This document shows, in pieces, positions 16,488 through 25,613 of a stretch of DNA of 32,698 nt. The stretch is from Deltaproteobacteria bacterium. GTDB lineage: Bacteria; Desulfobacterota; Desulfobaccia; Desulfobaccales; 0-14-0-80-60-11. The stretch lies in NCBI GenBank assembly GCA_021813445.1, contig JAKAKP010000001.1, positions 1 through 32,698 on the forward strand, in the 5' to 3' direction. Position 1 is the first letter of the stretch, and each line of letters begins with the position of its first letter. Below the pieces are notes generated by a model, which was not told where the DNA came from, did no database searches, and saw nothing but the letters and a program-made list of their open reading frames with translations. Made by a program: the position numbers and the translations under genes.

Positions 16488-16527
16488 ACTTTGAACTTTG
16501 AACCTTGAACCTTGAACTTTGAACTCT
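16488..16527. repeat. CTTTGAA heptamer array upstream of hslU (family D)
   Basis: GAA recurs at 16493, 16500, 16507, 16514 and 16521, exactly 7 nt apart. It is followed by a short array of another unit, with GCT at 16549, 16556, 16563 and 16570, again period 7. Both lie within 110 nt of the hslU start. Confidence 0.85.
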
Positions 16528-16593
16528 TTGGAATAGTATTTATTTTTGGCTGACAGCTGATAGCTGGCAGCTTCATTAAAAGGACAGGCATAC

Positions 16594-18021
16594 ATGGAAT
16601 GGATCATCAAACCGCATCCCGATGCCAACGGGGGGCAGTTGACCCCCCGGGAGATCGTGGCGGAGTTGGATAAATATATCGTCGGCCAGGAAGAGGCCAA
16701 GCGCTCGGTGGCGGTGGCGCTGCGCAACCGCTGGCGGCGCCAGCAGATTCCCGAGGCCCTCCGGGACGAGATTGCGCCCAAAAACATCATCATGATCGGC
16801 CCCACCGGCGTGGGCAAGACCGAGATCGCCCGGCGGCTGGCCAAACTGGCCCAATCGCCGTTCTTGAAGATCGAGGCCACCAAGTTCACGGAAGTGGGCT
16901 ACGTGGGCCGGGACGTGGAATCCATGGTCCGGGACCTGATGGAACTGGCGGTGAGCATGGTCAAGGCCGAGGAGCGGGAGAAGGTGAAGGCCAAGGCCCA
17001 GAACGCGGTGGAGGAGCGCCTGCTGGACCTGCTGCTGCCGGGCTCCGGCCTGGAGCCGGCCAGCCGGGGCGAAGGCCTGATGGAGATGTTGGGGGAGCGG
17101 ACCCCGGAGATGCCAGAACCCCCCGAGACCAAACCCGAGAGGGACGCCACCCGGGAGAAGCTCCGCCAGATGCTCAGGGCCGGCCGCCTGGAAGAGCGCA
17201 CCGTGGACCTGGAGGTCAGCCAGCGGAACCTGCCGGTGGTGGAGATCTTTTCCAGCGCCGGGCTGGAGGAGCTGGACTTCAACTTCAAGGAGATGCTGGG
17301 CAACCTGTTGCCGGGCCGCACCAAGCAGCGCCGGGTCAAGGTGGCGGAGGCCCGGGAAATCCTGTATCAGGAGGAATCCCAGCGCCTCATCGACATGGAC
17401 CGGGTGTTGGAGGAGGCCCGGCGCAAGGTGGAGCAGAACGGCATCATCTTCCTGGATGAAATCGACAAGATCGCGGGCCGGGATCACGGCCGGGGCCCGG
17501 ATGTCTCCCGGGAGGGGGTGCAGCGGGACCTGCTGCCCATCGTGGAAGGCACCACCGTCACCACCAAGTACGGCATGGTGCGCACCGACCACATCTTGTT
17601 CATCGCCTCCGGGGCCTTCCACATGTCCAAGCCCTCGGACCTGATCCCGGAGATGCAGGGCCGGTTCCCCATCCGGGTGGAACTCCAGTCCCTGGGCCCG
17701 GCGGAGTTCGAGCGCATCCTCCAGGAGCCGGAGAACGCCCTGATCAAGCAGTACCGGGCCTTGATGGCCACGGAAGGGATCACCCTTAATTTTATGCCGG
17801 ACGCGGTCAAAGAAATCGCGGCCCTGGCCACCCGGGTAAACGAACGCACCGAAAACATCGGCGCCCGGCGGCTCCATACCATCATGGAGAAGCTGCTGGA
17901 GGACATTTCGTTTACCGCCCCCGACCTGGGGGAACGGGAGATCACCATTAACTCGGCATACGTGCGGGAACGGCTGGCGAATCTGATCGAGGATGAGGAC
18001 CTGAGCAGGTATATTTTATAG
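16594..18021 (+). CDS. hslU: ATP-dependent protease ATPase subunit HslU (ClpY)
   Basis: AAA+ unfoldase that feeds substrates to HslV. The protein has 475 residues against about 440-465 in well-known members; the extra length is in the inserted I-domain (about residues 110-245). Walker A is GPTGVGKT (69-76), the pore loop GYVGRD (102-107), Walker [10 protein letters not shown] (283-291) and sensor 2 GARRLHT (423-429). The C-terminal LSRYIL matches the tail that docks into HslV pockets. All catalytic features are intact. It starts 258 nt after the cytochrome gene, behind two repeat families, so it may have its own transcript or processed mRNA. Confidence 0.97.
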   Translation: MEWIIKPHPDANGGQLTPREIVAELDKYIVGQEEAKRSVAVALRNRWRRQQIPEALRDEIAPKNIIMIGPTGVGKTEIARRLAKLAQSPFLKIEATKFTEVGYVGRDVESMVRDLMELAVSMVKAEEREKVKAKAQNAVEERLLDLLLPGSGLEPASRGEGLMEMLGERTPEMPEPPETKPERDATREKLRQMLRAGRLEERTVDLEVSQRNLPVVEIFSSAGLEELDFNFKEMLGNLLPGRTKQRRVKVAEAREILYQEESQRLIDMDRVLEEARRKVEQNGIIFLDEIDKIAGRDHGRGPDVSREGVQRDLLPIVEGTTVTTKYGMVRTDHILFIASGAFHMSKPSDLIPEMQGRFPIRVELQSLGPAEFERILQEPENALIKQYRALMATEGITLNFMPDAVKEIAALATRVNERTENIGARRLHTIMEKLLEDISFTAPDLGEREITINSAYVRERLANLIEDEDLSRYIL

Positions 18022-18023
18022 AT

Positions 18024-18310
18024 AGTTCAAAGTTCCAGGTTCAAGGTTCGAAGTTAAAAAATAAAAGATCGCTTTGTTGGAGCTTGAACTTGAGACCTAT
18101 GCGAAAACAGTCTTTGGGCTTGATAAGAAGCGTTTTTATCCCCCCCTTTGAAAAAAGGGGGTCAGGGGGGATTTATAAGCGCTTGAAATCCCCCTAAATC
18201 CCCCTTTTTCAAAGGGGGACTTTAAAGACTCTTCGCTTCAGGATGATAACCTGGTGTTTAGCAGAGGTTTCAACCTTGAACCTTGAACTTTGAACTTTGA
18301 ACCTTGAACT
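18024..18310. repeat. Composite intergenic repeat: heptamer brackets around a G/C-tract element
   Basis: Nearly the entire hslU-argB gap is repeat. The left array has GTT at 18025, 18032, 18039, 18046 and 18053. The right inverted array has GAA at 18278, 18285, 18292, 18299 and 18306. Both have an exact 7-nt period. Between them is a family B G/C-tract element (about 18135-18224). No promoter or terminator was recognised outside these. Confidence 0.85.
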
Positions 18311-18317
18311 AAAGAAC

Positions 18318-19202
18318 ATGACTCAAGAAACCTACATCAAAAAAGCCGAAATCCTGCTGGAGGCCCTGCCTTACCTGCGGCGCTTCCAGGGGCAGACCTT
18401 GGTGGTCAAGTACGGGGGCGCGGCCCAGCAGGACCCGGAGCTGAAAAAAGGGTTCGCCCAGGACATCACCCTGTTGCAGCACCTGGGGATCAATGTGGTG
18501 CTGGTCCACGGCGGCGGCCCCCAGATCGGCCTGTATCTCAAGGAACTGAACATCCCCACGCGCTTCGTGGAGGGGCTGCGGGTCACGGACGCGCCCACCA
18601 TGGACGTGGTGGAGATGGTCCTGGCCGGCAAGATCAACAAGGAGATCGTCAACCTGATCAATGCCGCGGGCGGCCGGGCGGTGGGGCTCTCCGGCAAGGA
18701 CGGCAAACTCCTGGAGGCCGAGAAAGTGGATTTCTACCGCCCCCGGGAGGACGAGCCCCCGGAGATCATTGACATCGGGTTGGTAGGGGAAGTGACCGCC
18801 GTCAATGTGGAGTTGATCGGCACCCTGCAGACCCACAATTTCATCCCGGTAATCGCGCCGGTGGGGGTGGGGAAAGAAGGGGAGACTTACAATATCAACG
18901 CCGACACGGTGGCCGGGGCGGTGGCCGGAGCCCTGCACGCGGCCAAGCTCATCCTGCTCACCGACGTGGCCGGGGTCCTGGACCGGGACGGCCAACTCGT
19001 CTCCAGCCTCACCCGTTACCAGGCGTTGACCCTGATGGAGAAAGGCGTCATTTCCGGGGGCATGATCCCCAAGCTGAAATGCTGCCTGGAGGCCCTGGAG
19101 GAGGGGGTCGCCAAGGCCCATATCTTGGACGGACGGCTGCCCCACGCGGTGCTGCTGGAGATATTTACGGATACGGGTATTGGGACGGAAATTGTTGGAT
19201 AG
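18318..19202 (+). CDS. argB: Acetylglutamate kinase
   Basis: Second step of arginine synthesis: phosphorylates N-acetyl-L-glutamate with ATP, in the cytosol. The protein has 294 residues with family motifs LVVKYGGAA (28-36), [10 protein letters not shown] (62-71), [10 protein letters not shown] (191-200), LLTDVAG (213-219) and ISGGMIPK (245-252). The N-terminal helix ([16 protein letters not shown]) is the kind found in arginine-inhibited hexameric enzymes, so feedback inhibition is likely (inference). ATG at 18318 lies only 7 nt after the heptamer array and has no Shine-Dalgarno. An in-frame TTG at 18297 is inside the array and is rejected. It is the first gene of the arg group. Confidence 0.97.
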   Translation: MTQETYIKKAEILLEALPYLRRFQGQTLVVKYGGAAQQDPELKKGFAQDITLLQHLGINVVLVHGGGPQIGLYLKELNIPTRFVEGLRVTDAPTMDVVEMVLAGKINKEIVNLINAAGGRAVGLSGKDGKLLEAEKVDFYRPREDEPPEIIDIGLVGEVTAVNVELIGTLQTHNFIPVIAPVGVGKEGETYNINADTVAGAVAGALHAAKLILLTDVAGVLDRDGQLVSSLTRYQALTLMEKGVISGGMIPKLKCCLEALEEGVAKAHILDGRLPHAVLLEIFTDTGIGTEIVG

Positions 19203-19283
19203 TTCAAAGTTCAAGGTTCAAAGTTCAAAGTTTGGGTTCCGGAAGTCTTTCAACTTTGAACCTTGAGCTTTGAACTTTGAACT
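19201..19283. repeat. Paired inverted heptamer arrays (argB-argD hairpin)
   Basis: The left array (19201-19233, GTT at 19202, 19209, 19216, 19223 and 19230) begins within the argB stop codon. The right array (19252-19283) is its reverse complement with three mismatches over 32 nt. The transcript could form a ~32-bp stem with an 18-nt loop. The argD ribosome-binding site GGAGG follows directly. Confidence 0.9.
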
Positions 19284-19297
19284 GATGCGGAGGAAAC

Positions 19298-20494
19298 GTG
19301 CTTAGTCAAAACTGGATGGAACGGGCAGACAAGGTCGTCATGCAGACCTACGGCCGGCAGCCCCTGGTGTTGGTAAAGGGGGAAGGCTGCCGGGTGTGGG
19401 ATGACGCGGGGAAAGAATACCTGGATTTCCTGGCCGGCTTGGCTGTCTGCAACCTGGGGCATGCGCACCCGGAGGTCGCGGCCGCGGCCGCGGCCCAGAT
19501 GCGGCAACTGGTGCACACCTCCAACATCTATTACACCACCCCCATGGTGGAGTTGGCGGAGGAGCTGGTGCGCCACTCCTTTGCGGACCGGGTCTTTTTC
19601 GCCAACAGCGGGGCGGAGGTCAACGAAGGGGCGATCAAACTCTGCCGCAAGTATGCCCGGGAACGCTACGGGCCGGGCCGGCATAACATCATCTCCATGC
19701 GCAATTCCTTCCACGGCCGGACCCTGGGGGCCTTGTCGGCTACGGGCCAGGACAAATTCTGGCAGGGCTTTGAGCCTTTGCTGCCCGGCTTTATTTTCGT
19801 GCCCTTCAACGATCTGGCCGCGCTGGAGAAGGCCACGGAGGTCGGGGCCTGTGCGGTGCTCCTGGAACCCATCCAGGGGGAGGGGGGCGTGTGCCTGCCG
19901 GACCCGGGGTTTCTCGCCGGGGTGCGCCAGATCTGCGATAAAAAGGGCCTGCTCCTGGTGGTGGATGAGGTGCAGACCGGCCTGGGCCGCACCGGGCGGC
20001 TCTTCGCCCATGAACATTACGGGGTGAAGCCGGACGTCATGACCCTGGCCAAGGCCCTGGCCAACGGCTTGCCCATGGGCGCACTGCTGGCCACCGAACA
20101 GGTGGCTCAGGCCTTTGTCCCCGGCACCCACGCCAGCACCTTCGGGGCCGGGCCGGTCATCGCCACTGCGGCCAAAACCGCGTTCGGCATTCTCAGCAAT
20201 CCGGATTTTCTGGCGGCCGTGCGGGAAAAGGGCGATTACCTGGGACAGAAAGCCGCGGTGCTGGCCAAAAAGTTGCCGGTGGTCAAAGAGGTCCGGGGCC
20301 TGGGGCTGATCTGGGGATTGGAGCTGACCCAGGAGGGCGGGGCCGTGGTTAACGCCTGCCGGGAGCGGGGGCTGCTGATCAACTGCACCCAGGGCAATAT
20401 CCTGCGGTTCCTGCCGCCTCTGGTTGTCAGTCAGGAGGAAATCGACCGGGGCCTGGAAATTCTGGCCGCATCCTTGGGGGCGGTCTTTCCATGA
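19298..20494 (+). CDS. argD: Acetylornithine aminotransferase
   Basis: Class III PLP-dependent aminotransferase of 398 residues converting N-acetylglutamate semialdehyde and glutamate to N-acetylornithine. It could also serve as the succinyl-DAP aminotransferase. Family features: FANSGAEVNEGAIK (101-114), FHGRTLGALS, LLEPIQGEGG, VVDEVQTGLGRTG (Asp223) and the PLP lysine K252 in TLAKALANGLPMGA. The start is GTG, with GGAGG five bases upstream. Its last four bases overlap the argF ATG (ATGA), indicating translational coupling. Confidence 0.97.
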   Translation: MLSQNWMERADKVVMQTYGRQPLVLVKGEGCRVWDDAGKEYLDFLAGLAVCNLGHAHPEVAAAAAAQMRQLVHTSNIYYTTPMVELAEELVRHSFADRVFFANSGAEVNEGAIKLCRKYARERYGPGRHNIISMRNSFHGRTLGALSATGQDKFWQGFEPLLPGFIFVPFNDLAALEKATEVGACAVLLEPIQGEGGVCLPDPGFLAGVRQICDKKGLLLVVDEVQTGLGRTGRLFAHEHYGVKPDVMTLAKALANGLPMGALLATEQVAQAFVPGTHASTFGAGPVIATAAKTAFGILSNPDFLAAVREKGDYLGQKAAVLAKKLPVVKEVRGLGLIWGLELTQEGGAVVNACRERGLLINCTQGNILRFLPPLVVSQEEIDRGLEILAASLGAVFP

Positions 20495-21399
20495 AGCGGG
20501 ACCTCTTGACCATCCTGGACCTGAGCCGGGAAGAGATCGAGATGCTGCTGGTCCGGGCCCGGGAGTTGAAGGACTGGCAGCGGGAAGGCGAAATCCATAC
20601 CCCCCTGCTGGGGAAGACCCTGGCCCTGATCTTTGACAAGCCTTCCACCCGCACCCGGGTTTCCTTCGAGGCGGGCATGGCCCAATTGGGGGGGGCTTCC
20701 ATCTACCTGGCCCCGGGCCAGACGCAGATGTCCCGGAACGAACCCGTGGCCGACACCGCCAGGGTGCTCTCCCGCTACGTGGACGGGGTGGTGATCCGCA
20801 CCTTTGCCCAGGAGATGGTGGAGGAACTGGCTCGGCATGCGGACATCCCGGTGATCAACGGCCTGACGGACACCCACCATCCCTGCCAGGTGCTGAGCGA
20901 TTTACTGACGGTGCGGGAGCACTTCCAGGACCTGGCGCACCTGAAGGTGGCCTGGGTGGGCGACGGCAACAACATGGCCAATTCCTGGATCACCGCGGCC
21001 CTGCACCTGGATTTTACCCTGTACCTGGCCTGCCCCAAAGGCTACGAACCCGACACCGCCCTGCTCCAGCAGGCCCAGAAAACGGGCAAAAGGGTCTATC
21101 TGACCCAGGACCCCCGGGCCGCGGTGGCCGATGTCCAGGTGATCAACACCGACGTCTGGGCTTCCATGGGCCAGGAAGATGAGGCCGCAGCCCGGCGGGA
21201 GGTCTTTAAACCTTACCAGGTGAACGCCGGGTTGCTGAAATTGGCTCGGCCCGAGGCCATCGTGCTCCACTGCCTCCCGGCCCACCGGGGCGAGGAAATC
21301 ACCGCGGAGGTGCTCGACGGCCCCCAATCCCGGGTCTGGGACCAGGCGGAAAACCGCCTGCACTTTCAGAAGGCCTTACTGGAGTGGCTGCTGGGATAG
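20491..21399 (+). CDS. argF: Ornithine carbamoyltransferase
   Basis: Condenses carbamoyl phosphate with ornithine to give citrulline. The protein has 302 residues; the carbamoyl-phosphate loop is STRTR (52-56), HPCQ is at 130-133, the ornithine-side SMGQ loop at 225-228, and HCLPAHRGEEI at 260-270. These distinguish it from aspartate carbamoyltransferase. The start overlaps the argD stop by 4 nt. It is followed by a 467-nt gap filled with repeats before the next gene. Confidence 0.97.
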   Translation: MKRDLLTILDLSREEIEMLLVRARELKDWQREGEIHTPLLGKTLALIFDKPSTRTRVSFEAGMAQLGGASIYLAPGQTQMSRNEPVADTARVLSRYVDGVVIRTFAQEMVEELARHADIPVINGLTDTHHPCQVLSDLLTVREHFQDLAHLKVAWVGDGNNMANSWITAALHLDFTLYLACPKGYEPDTALLQQAQKTGKRVYLTQDPRAAVADVQVINTDVWASMGQEDEAAARREVFKPYQVNAGLLKLARPEAIVLHCLPAHRGEEITAEVLDGPQSRVWDQAENRLHFQKALLEWLLG

Positions 21400-21402
21400 G
21401 GG

Positions 21403-21496
21403 CCAGGGACCAGGGACAGGGTCCAGGGGTCAGGGGCCAGGGAATTGTGGTCGGTGGCAGTGGTCAGTGGCCAGTGAGCAGTAAGCAGTGTGCAGA
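21403..21496. repeat. Two heptamer arrays after argF (CAGGGNN and CAGTGNN units)
   Basis: CAGGG recurs at 21404, 21411, 21417, 21424, 21431 and 21438 (six of the steps or fewer at 7, one at 6), starting just after the argF stop. A second array has CAG at 21458, 21465, 21472, 21479, 21486 and 21493, exactly every 7 nt. Together with the palindromes at 21555, 21646 and 21689 they occupy most of the 21400-21866 gap. Confidence 0.75.
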
Positions 21497-21554
21497 TAAA
21501 GGAAAAACTAGTGGCCCAGGCGTCTCGTCCGGGCAAAAAGAAATATTTTTTCCT

Positions 21555-21579
21555 CGTTCCCAAGTTGCACTTGGGAACG
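21555..21579. repeat. 25-nt palindrome CGTTCCCAAG...CTTGGGAACG (family E)
   Basis: Differs from the copy at 14689-14713 by a single central base. It is followed at about 21590 by a related GCCAAGCTGAGCTTGGC palindrome. Confidence 0.8.
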
Positions 21580-21645
21580 ACAATGTTTGCCAAGCTGAGC
21601 TTGGCGGCAAGTGGATTCCCAAGCCATTCTTTGGGATGAGTCATT

Positions 21646-21680
21646 TAAAAGTCCCCCTTTTTCAAAGGGGGGGATAAAAA
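21646..21680. repeat. Half copy of the G/C-tract element (family B)
   Basis: Only one of the two C/G palindromes is present (AAGTCCCCC, T-run, CAAAGGGGGGG, ATAAA). It looks as if the centre and second half seen in the complete copies were deleted. Confidence 0.7.
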
Positions 21681-21688
21681 ATGATTCT

Positions 21689-21818
21689 ATGCATAGCGTC
21701 ATAAATATTTGCGCATCATTGTCACCCTGAGCGAAGCGAAGGGTCTAGATTCTTCGCCGTCTTCGACGGCTCAGAATGACAAAAAAGAACATGCGTAAAT
21801 ACATATGACGCTCTGCAT
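21689..21818. repeat. Nested palindromic element (family A, copy 3)
   Basis: Same two-level design as 9149-9274. Outer arms 21689-21716 and 21791-21818 (28 nt, about 5 mismatches) enclose an inner inverted pair at 21721-21732 and 21769-21780 with the GTCACCCTGAGCGAAGCGAA word. The outer-arm sequence differs entirely from copy 1. Confidence 0.75.
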
Positions 21819-21866
21819 AAAAGGACCCAAGAATTTTTTTTCGACAGTCTGCAAAAGGATCTGCTG

Positions 21867-22229
21867 ATGAAAACTTGGGGTAAGTTAAGTATCCTGGCAA
21901 TTTGCTGCGGGTTGTTCCTCCTGGCCGGGGTCGCCCTGGCCGGGGAAGGCGGCGTGGTCACCTGCACTCATCCCGGCTGCGGCTACCACACCGATCTGAA
22001 AATCGGCGGCGGGAAGATTACCCCGGCGGTCACCGGCTACTGCGCCAAAACCAAGCAATTTGTGCGGGTCAAGCTCCAAAGCTGGGCGGATTACCGCAAA
22101 CCCCAGATGTGCCCGGGCGGCAAAGAACGGCTGCAGCCGATCTATGACGGGGCCGATGTTTCCAAGATTCCCTGCCCCAAATGCGGCCATTTGACCTTGA
22201 AGTACCAAAGAAGGCTTTTCTTCGATTAA
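21867..22229 (+). CDS. Exported cysteine-rich, zinc-ribbon-like small protein
   Basis: Protein of 120 residues with a clear signal peptide (about 1-25, ending GVALA). The mature part has six cysteines: C33 and C38 (CTHPGCGYH), C59, C82 (MCPGG), and C103 and C106 (CPKCGH). The spacing suggests a zinc ribbon or disulphides after export. The signal peptide contains two further cysteines, not in a lipobox. I recognise no named family. It interrupts the arg genes between argF and argG, behind a repeat-filled gap, and may be transcribed independently. Confidence 0.75.
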   Translation: MKTWGKLSILAICCGLFLLAGVALAGEGGVVTCTHPGCGYHTDLKIGGGKITPAVTGYCAKTKQFVRVKLQSWADYRKPQMCPGGKERLQPIYDGADVSKIPCPKCGHLTLKYQRRLFFD

Positions 22230-22235
22230 GTTGTA

Positions 22236-22297
22236 GGGTGCGTCTCACGCACCAGTTTTTGGAGAACGGCTTGAAAAATGGTGCGTAAGACGCACCC
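22236..22297. repeat. Inverted repeat, GGGTGCGTCTCACGCACCA arms
   Basis: Arms 22236-22254 and 22279-22297 are complementary over 19 nt with one mismatch and enclose a 24-nt loop. It begins 6 nt after the stop of the preceding gene. Each arm is itself partly self-complementary. Not followed by a T-run, so a classical terminator is unlikely. Confidence 0.75.
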
Positions 22298-22375
22298 CAC
22301 TAGAGGGCGGCCCATGGCCGCTGGGATACGGCTATGGCAGGCCCTCGAATCCGCCAGAAGAAGTATTGAATTATC

Positions 22376-22855
22376 ATGTTGGATGCGATGAAACAACATA
22401 TCCAAACGATGGTCGATCTCGAAACCGAGGGGTGGAACACCAAGAATCCGGATCTTTTTTTGTCGATGATTCACCCGGATATGGTCTGGCCCTGGCCGCC
22501 GCATCCTGATGCCCATGACCCGGTGGATTGGGTGTTCATCATGGGGCGATTCCACCGGGAACGATGGCGGCAGAATTGGCAAGACCTCTTTGACAGTTAT
22601 GATTTGATCCACAATCGCCGCCATACGGTGAAGATCGAAGTTTCCGCCGAGGAAGACGCGGCTTTTGCCGTGGTGGATATCGATACCCTCTGGCGCCATA
22701 AAGAGACCAAGGAAGACAACCACTGGTTAGGCCGTGTTTGCAAGATTTACACAAAAATGGGCAGCGGTGAATGGAAATTGATTTCTCACACCGGCGCCCT
22801 GGACTATTCTGCAAAGAAAACGTCTGACAATACGCATGAGGGCAATACTCAATAG
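22376..22855 (+). CDS. NTF2/SnoaL-like fold protein
   Basis: Protein of 159 residues with the order of an NTF2-like (SnoaL/DUF4440 type) domain: an N-terminal helix (IQTMVDLETEGWNTKNPDLFLSMI), a HPDMVWPWPP strand turn, a long helix, then strands AAFAVVDIDTLWR and GEWKLISHTGALDY. Such proteins are small-molecule enzymes or binding proteins, and no activity can be assigned. No signal peptide. It ends 32 nt before argG, so it may share its transcript. A purine stretch (AGAAGAAG) precedes the ATG at some distance. Confidence 0.7.
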   Translation: MLDAMKQHIQTMVDLETEGWNTKNPDLFLSMIHPDMVWPWPPHPDAHDPVDWVFIMGRFHRERWRQNWQDLFDSYDLIHNRRHTVKIEVSAEEDAAFAVVDIDTLWRHKETKEDNHWLGRVCKIYTKMGSGEWKLISHTGALDYSAKKTSDNTHEGNTQ

Positions 22856-22887
22856 CCCAATCTGATTCATGAAGTTGAGGTAAGAAT

Positions 22888-24090
<1,203 letters not shown>

Positions 24091-24114
24091 AGCGGATCTT
24101 GGGAGCGAGAGAAT

Positions 24115-24135
24115 GTGGGCGGGCGAAACGCCCAC
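24115..24135. repeat. Short hairpin GTGGGCG...CGCCCAC after argG
   Basis: A 7-bp GC stem with a 7-nt loop, 25 nt after the argG stop. No T-tract follows, so it is not a convincing intrinsic terminator. Confidence 0.5.
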
Positions 24136-24215
24136 TACGTTCCCGATTTCTCTCTGATGGTAACGCGTTTTAGACAGTATAGCCCTTAATCAGGTAAAAA
24201 CCTGAGTTCCTATGG

Positions 24216-24310
24216 TTTTAAGGTCCCCCTTTTTCAAAAGGGGGATTCAGGGGGATTTCAGACGCATATAAATCCCCCCTAACCCCCCTTTTGCAAAGGG
24301 GGGGATAAAA
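24216..24310. repeat. G/C-tract palindromic element (family B, copy 3)
   Basis: Complete copy of the element described at 14581-14668, with the central CATATAAAT joint. It lies mid-gap between argG and the SdpI-like gene. Confidence 0.85.
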
Positions 24311-24363
24311 CCGTTTGGTTAAGAGCGTAGTAGACCATTGACCCAAATCGCCGGTTTCAGTTT

Positions 24364-24400
24364 TTAACAGAAAACCGAAAACAGAAAACCGAAAACGGTT
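24364..24400. repeat. CGAAAAC heptamer array (family C)
   Basis: AAC recurs at 24366, 24373, 24380, 24387 and 24394, exactly 7 nt apart, about 100 nt upstream of the SdpI-like gene. The flanking GGTTTCAG and GGTTTTAAG words could pair with array units to form a small hairpin. Confidence 0.8.
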
Positions 24401-24495
24401 TTAAGAGCTTGGCAGGCGAGCAGGACCGGGGCGGGACCATGGGGCAAATCCATGAGTGCCGCCCCCGGTTCCCTTGAGCGCCATACGGGATATAG

Positions 24496-24939
24496 ATGCT
24501 GCACCTGATGCCCAGGAGCGTCAGCTATGTAATAGCCGTGGTCTGCGGCGGCACGGGGATCGCGATGCTCCTCAAGCGGCGGGGCCCCAACCTGTGGTTG
24601 GGAGTGCGCCTGCCCTGGACCTTCGCGGACCGGCAGATCTGGGATAAATCCTGGCGCCTGGCGTCGATTTTCCTGACGGGCATGGGGCTGTGGGCCTTGC
24701 TGTACTGGCGGCTGTTCTTCGTGGCGCTGACGCATTTTATCGTCCTGGGCATTCTTTATCCGATTTTTCTTTATTGGCGGCGATATGGGACGCTGCGCTA
24801 CTGGAAGGAAGGGGGTTGTCTGGGCTACCACCCCGTGGCCCGCTGCCGCCAGTGCCGGCATTTGCAAGAGTTGCCGGAGGCTGCGGCCTGGGCTACGGCC
24901 CGCTGTGAGTCGTGCCAACACCCGTTTTGTCAAGAGTAA
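24496..24939 (+). CDS. SdpI-like membrane protein with C-terminal zinc ribbon
   Basis: Protein of 147 residues. The first ~105 residues contain two or three membrane segments and the SdpI-family signature (GPNLWLGVRLPWTFADRQIWDK, about 30-51, given here as key words GPNLWLGVRLPWT and IWDKSWRLA). The tail carries CRQCRH (C117, C120) and CESCQHPFC (C137, C140, C145), a plausible cytoplasmic zinc ribbon not found in the classical SdpI immunity protein. The start ATG at 24496 has no strong ribosome-binding site; ATG at 24508 is an alternative. It ends 29 nt before the next gene. Role unknown. Confidence 0.78.
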   Translation: MLHLMPRSVSYVIAVVCGGTGIAMLLKRRGPNLWLGVRLPWTFADRQIWDKSWRLASIFLTGMGLWALLYWRLFFVALTHFIVLGILYPIFLYWRRYGTLRYWKEGGCLGYHPVARCRQCRHLQELPEAAAWATARCESCQHPFCQE

Positions 24940-24968
24940 TTCCACCCCTCAAGCATGAGGAGGAAGCC

Positions 24969-25613
24969 ATGAAAGCCAAATTTGTCGCGGTTGCCGTCGC
25001 CCTGTTTTTCTTGCTGTCCGCCTCTATCTGCTTCGGAGAGGGCGCGGAGAAATATTATCCGCTGAAGGTAGGAATGACCTGGGTCTACAGCGTTACCTCC
25101 AGTAAACCCGGGCATAAGATCACGGTCACCAACGAGGCGCCCCGGGACCTCCAGGGCAAGACCGTCACCCCCCGCAAATGGGAAGTGGGCGGCAACGTCC
25201 GGCATTTTTTCATCGGTAAGGATGATTACGGCGTTTATCGTTATGCCGAGCAAATGAGCGCCACCGCGGAGCCCAAGGTCGTCACCCCCAAGGTTTATTA
25301 CCTGAAGAACCCCGTGGACAAGGGCACCAACTGGGATAACTCCATCAAAATGGGGGAGAATGAGCTCAAGGTGAACATCATCGTGGAAAGTGTCAGGGAG
25401 ACGGTGCAGGTGCCCGCGGGGACTTACAAGGAGTGCGTGCTCCTCAAACACGAGGGGGGCATGAAGGACGCCAAAGGCCATATTTCCATCACCGCGTTGG
25501 AGTGGTATGCTCCGGATGTGGGGCTGGTCAAGAGCATGTTTACCCTCAAGAAGCAGGCCAATGGCAAAGAAGAAACGGAGACCACCACTTACCAGTTGGA
25601 GTCTTTTAAGTGA
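24969..25613 (+). CDS. Exported beta-rich protein, unknown function
   Basis: Protein of 214 residues with a signal peptide (about 1-23, ending SICFGE). The mature part is strand-rich and repeats patterns common in secreted lipoprotein-like proteins: YYPLKVGMTWVYSV at the start, VQVPAGTYKECV in the middle and LEWYAPDVGLVKSMF near the end. There is no lipobox. ATG at 24969 is chosen, with AGGAGG a few bases upstream; the longer frame from 24912 overlaps the preceding gene. The stop overlaps the argH start (GTGA), so it is translationally linked to argH. Confidence 0.8.
   Translation: MKAKFVAVAVALFFLLSASICFGEGAEKYYPLKVGMTWVYSVTSSKPGHKITVTNEAPRDLQGKTVTPRKWEVGGNVRHFFIGKDDYGVYRYAEQMSATAEPKVVTPKVYYLKNPVDKGTNWDNSIKMGENELKVNIIVESVRETVQVPAGTYKECVLLKHEGGMKDAKGHISITALEWYAPDVGLVKSMFTLKKQANGKEETETTTYQLESFK

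Noticed and set aside
16576-17877. Long open frame of 433 codons on the minus strand opposite hslU
   Set aside because: Its translation is His/Gly/Gln/Leu-rich low-complexity sequence typical of the complement of GC-rich coding DNA, and hslU on the other strand is unambiguous.
16488-19283. CRISPR-like look of the repeated GAACTTT/GTTCAAA blocks
   Set aside because: Units are 7 nt in direct tandem with no unique spacers and no cas genes nearby.
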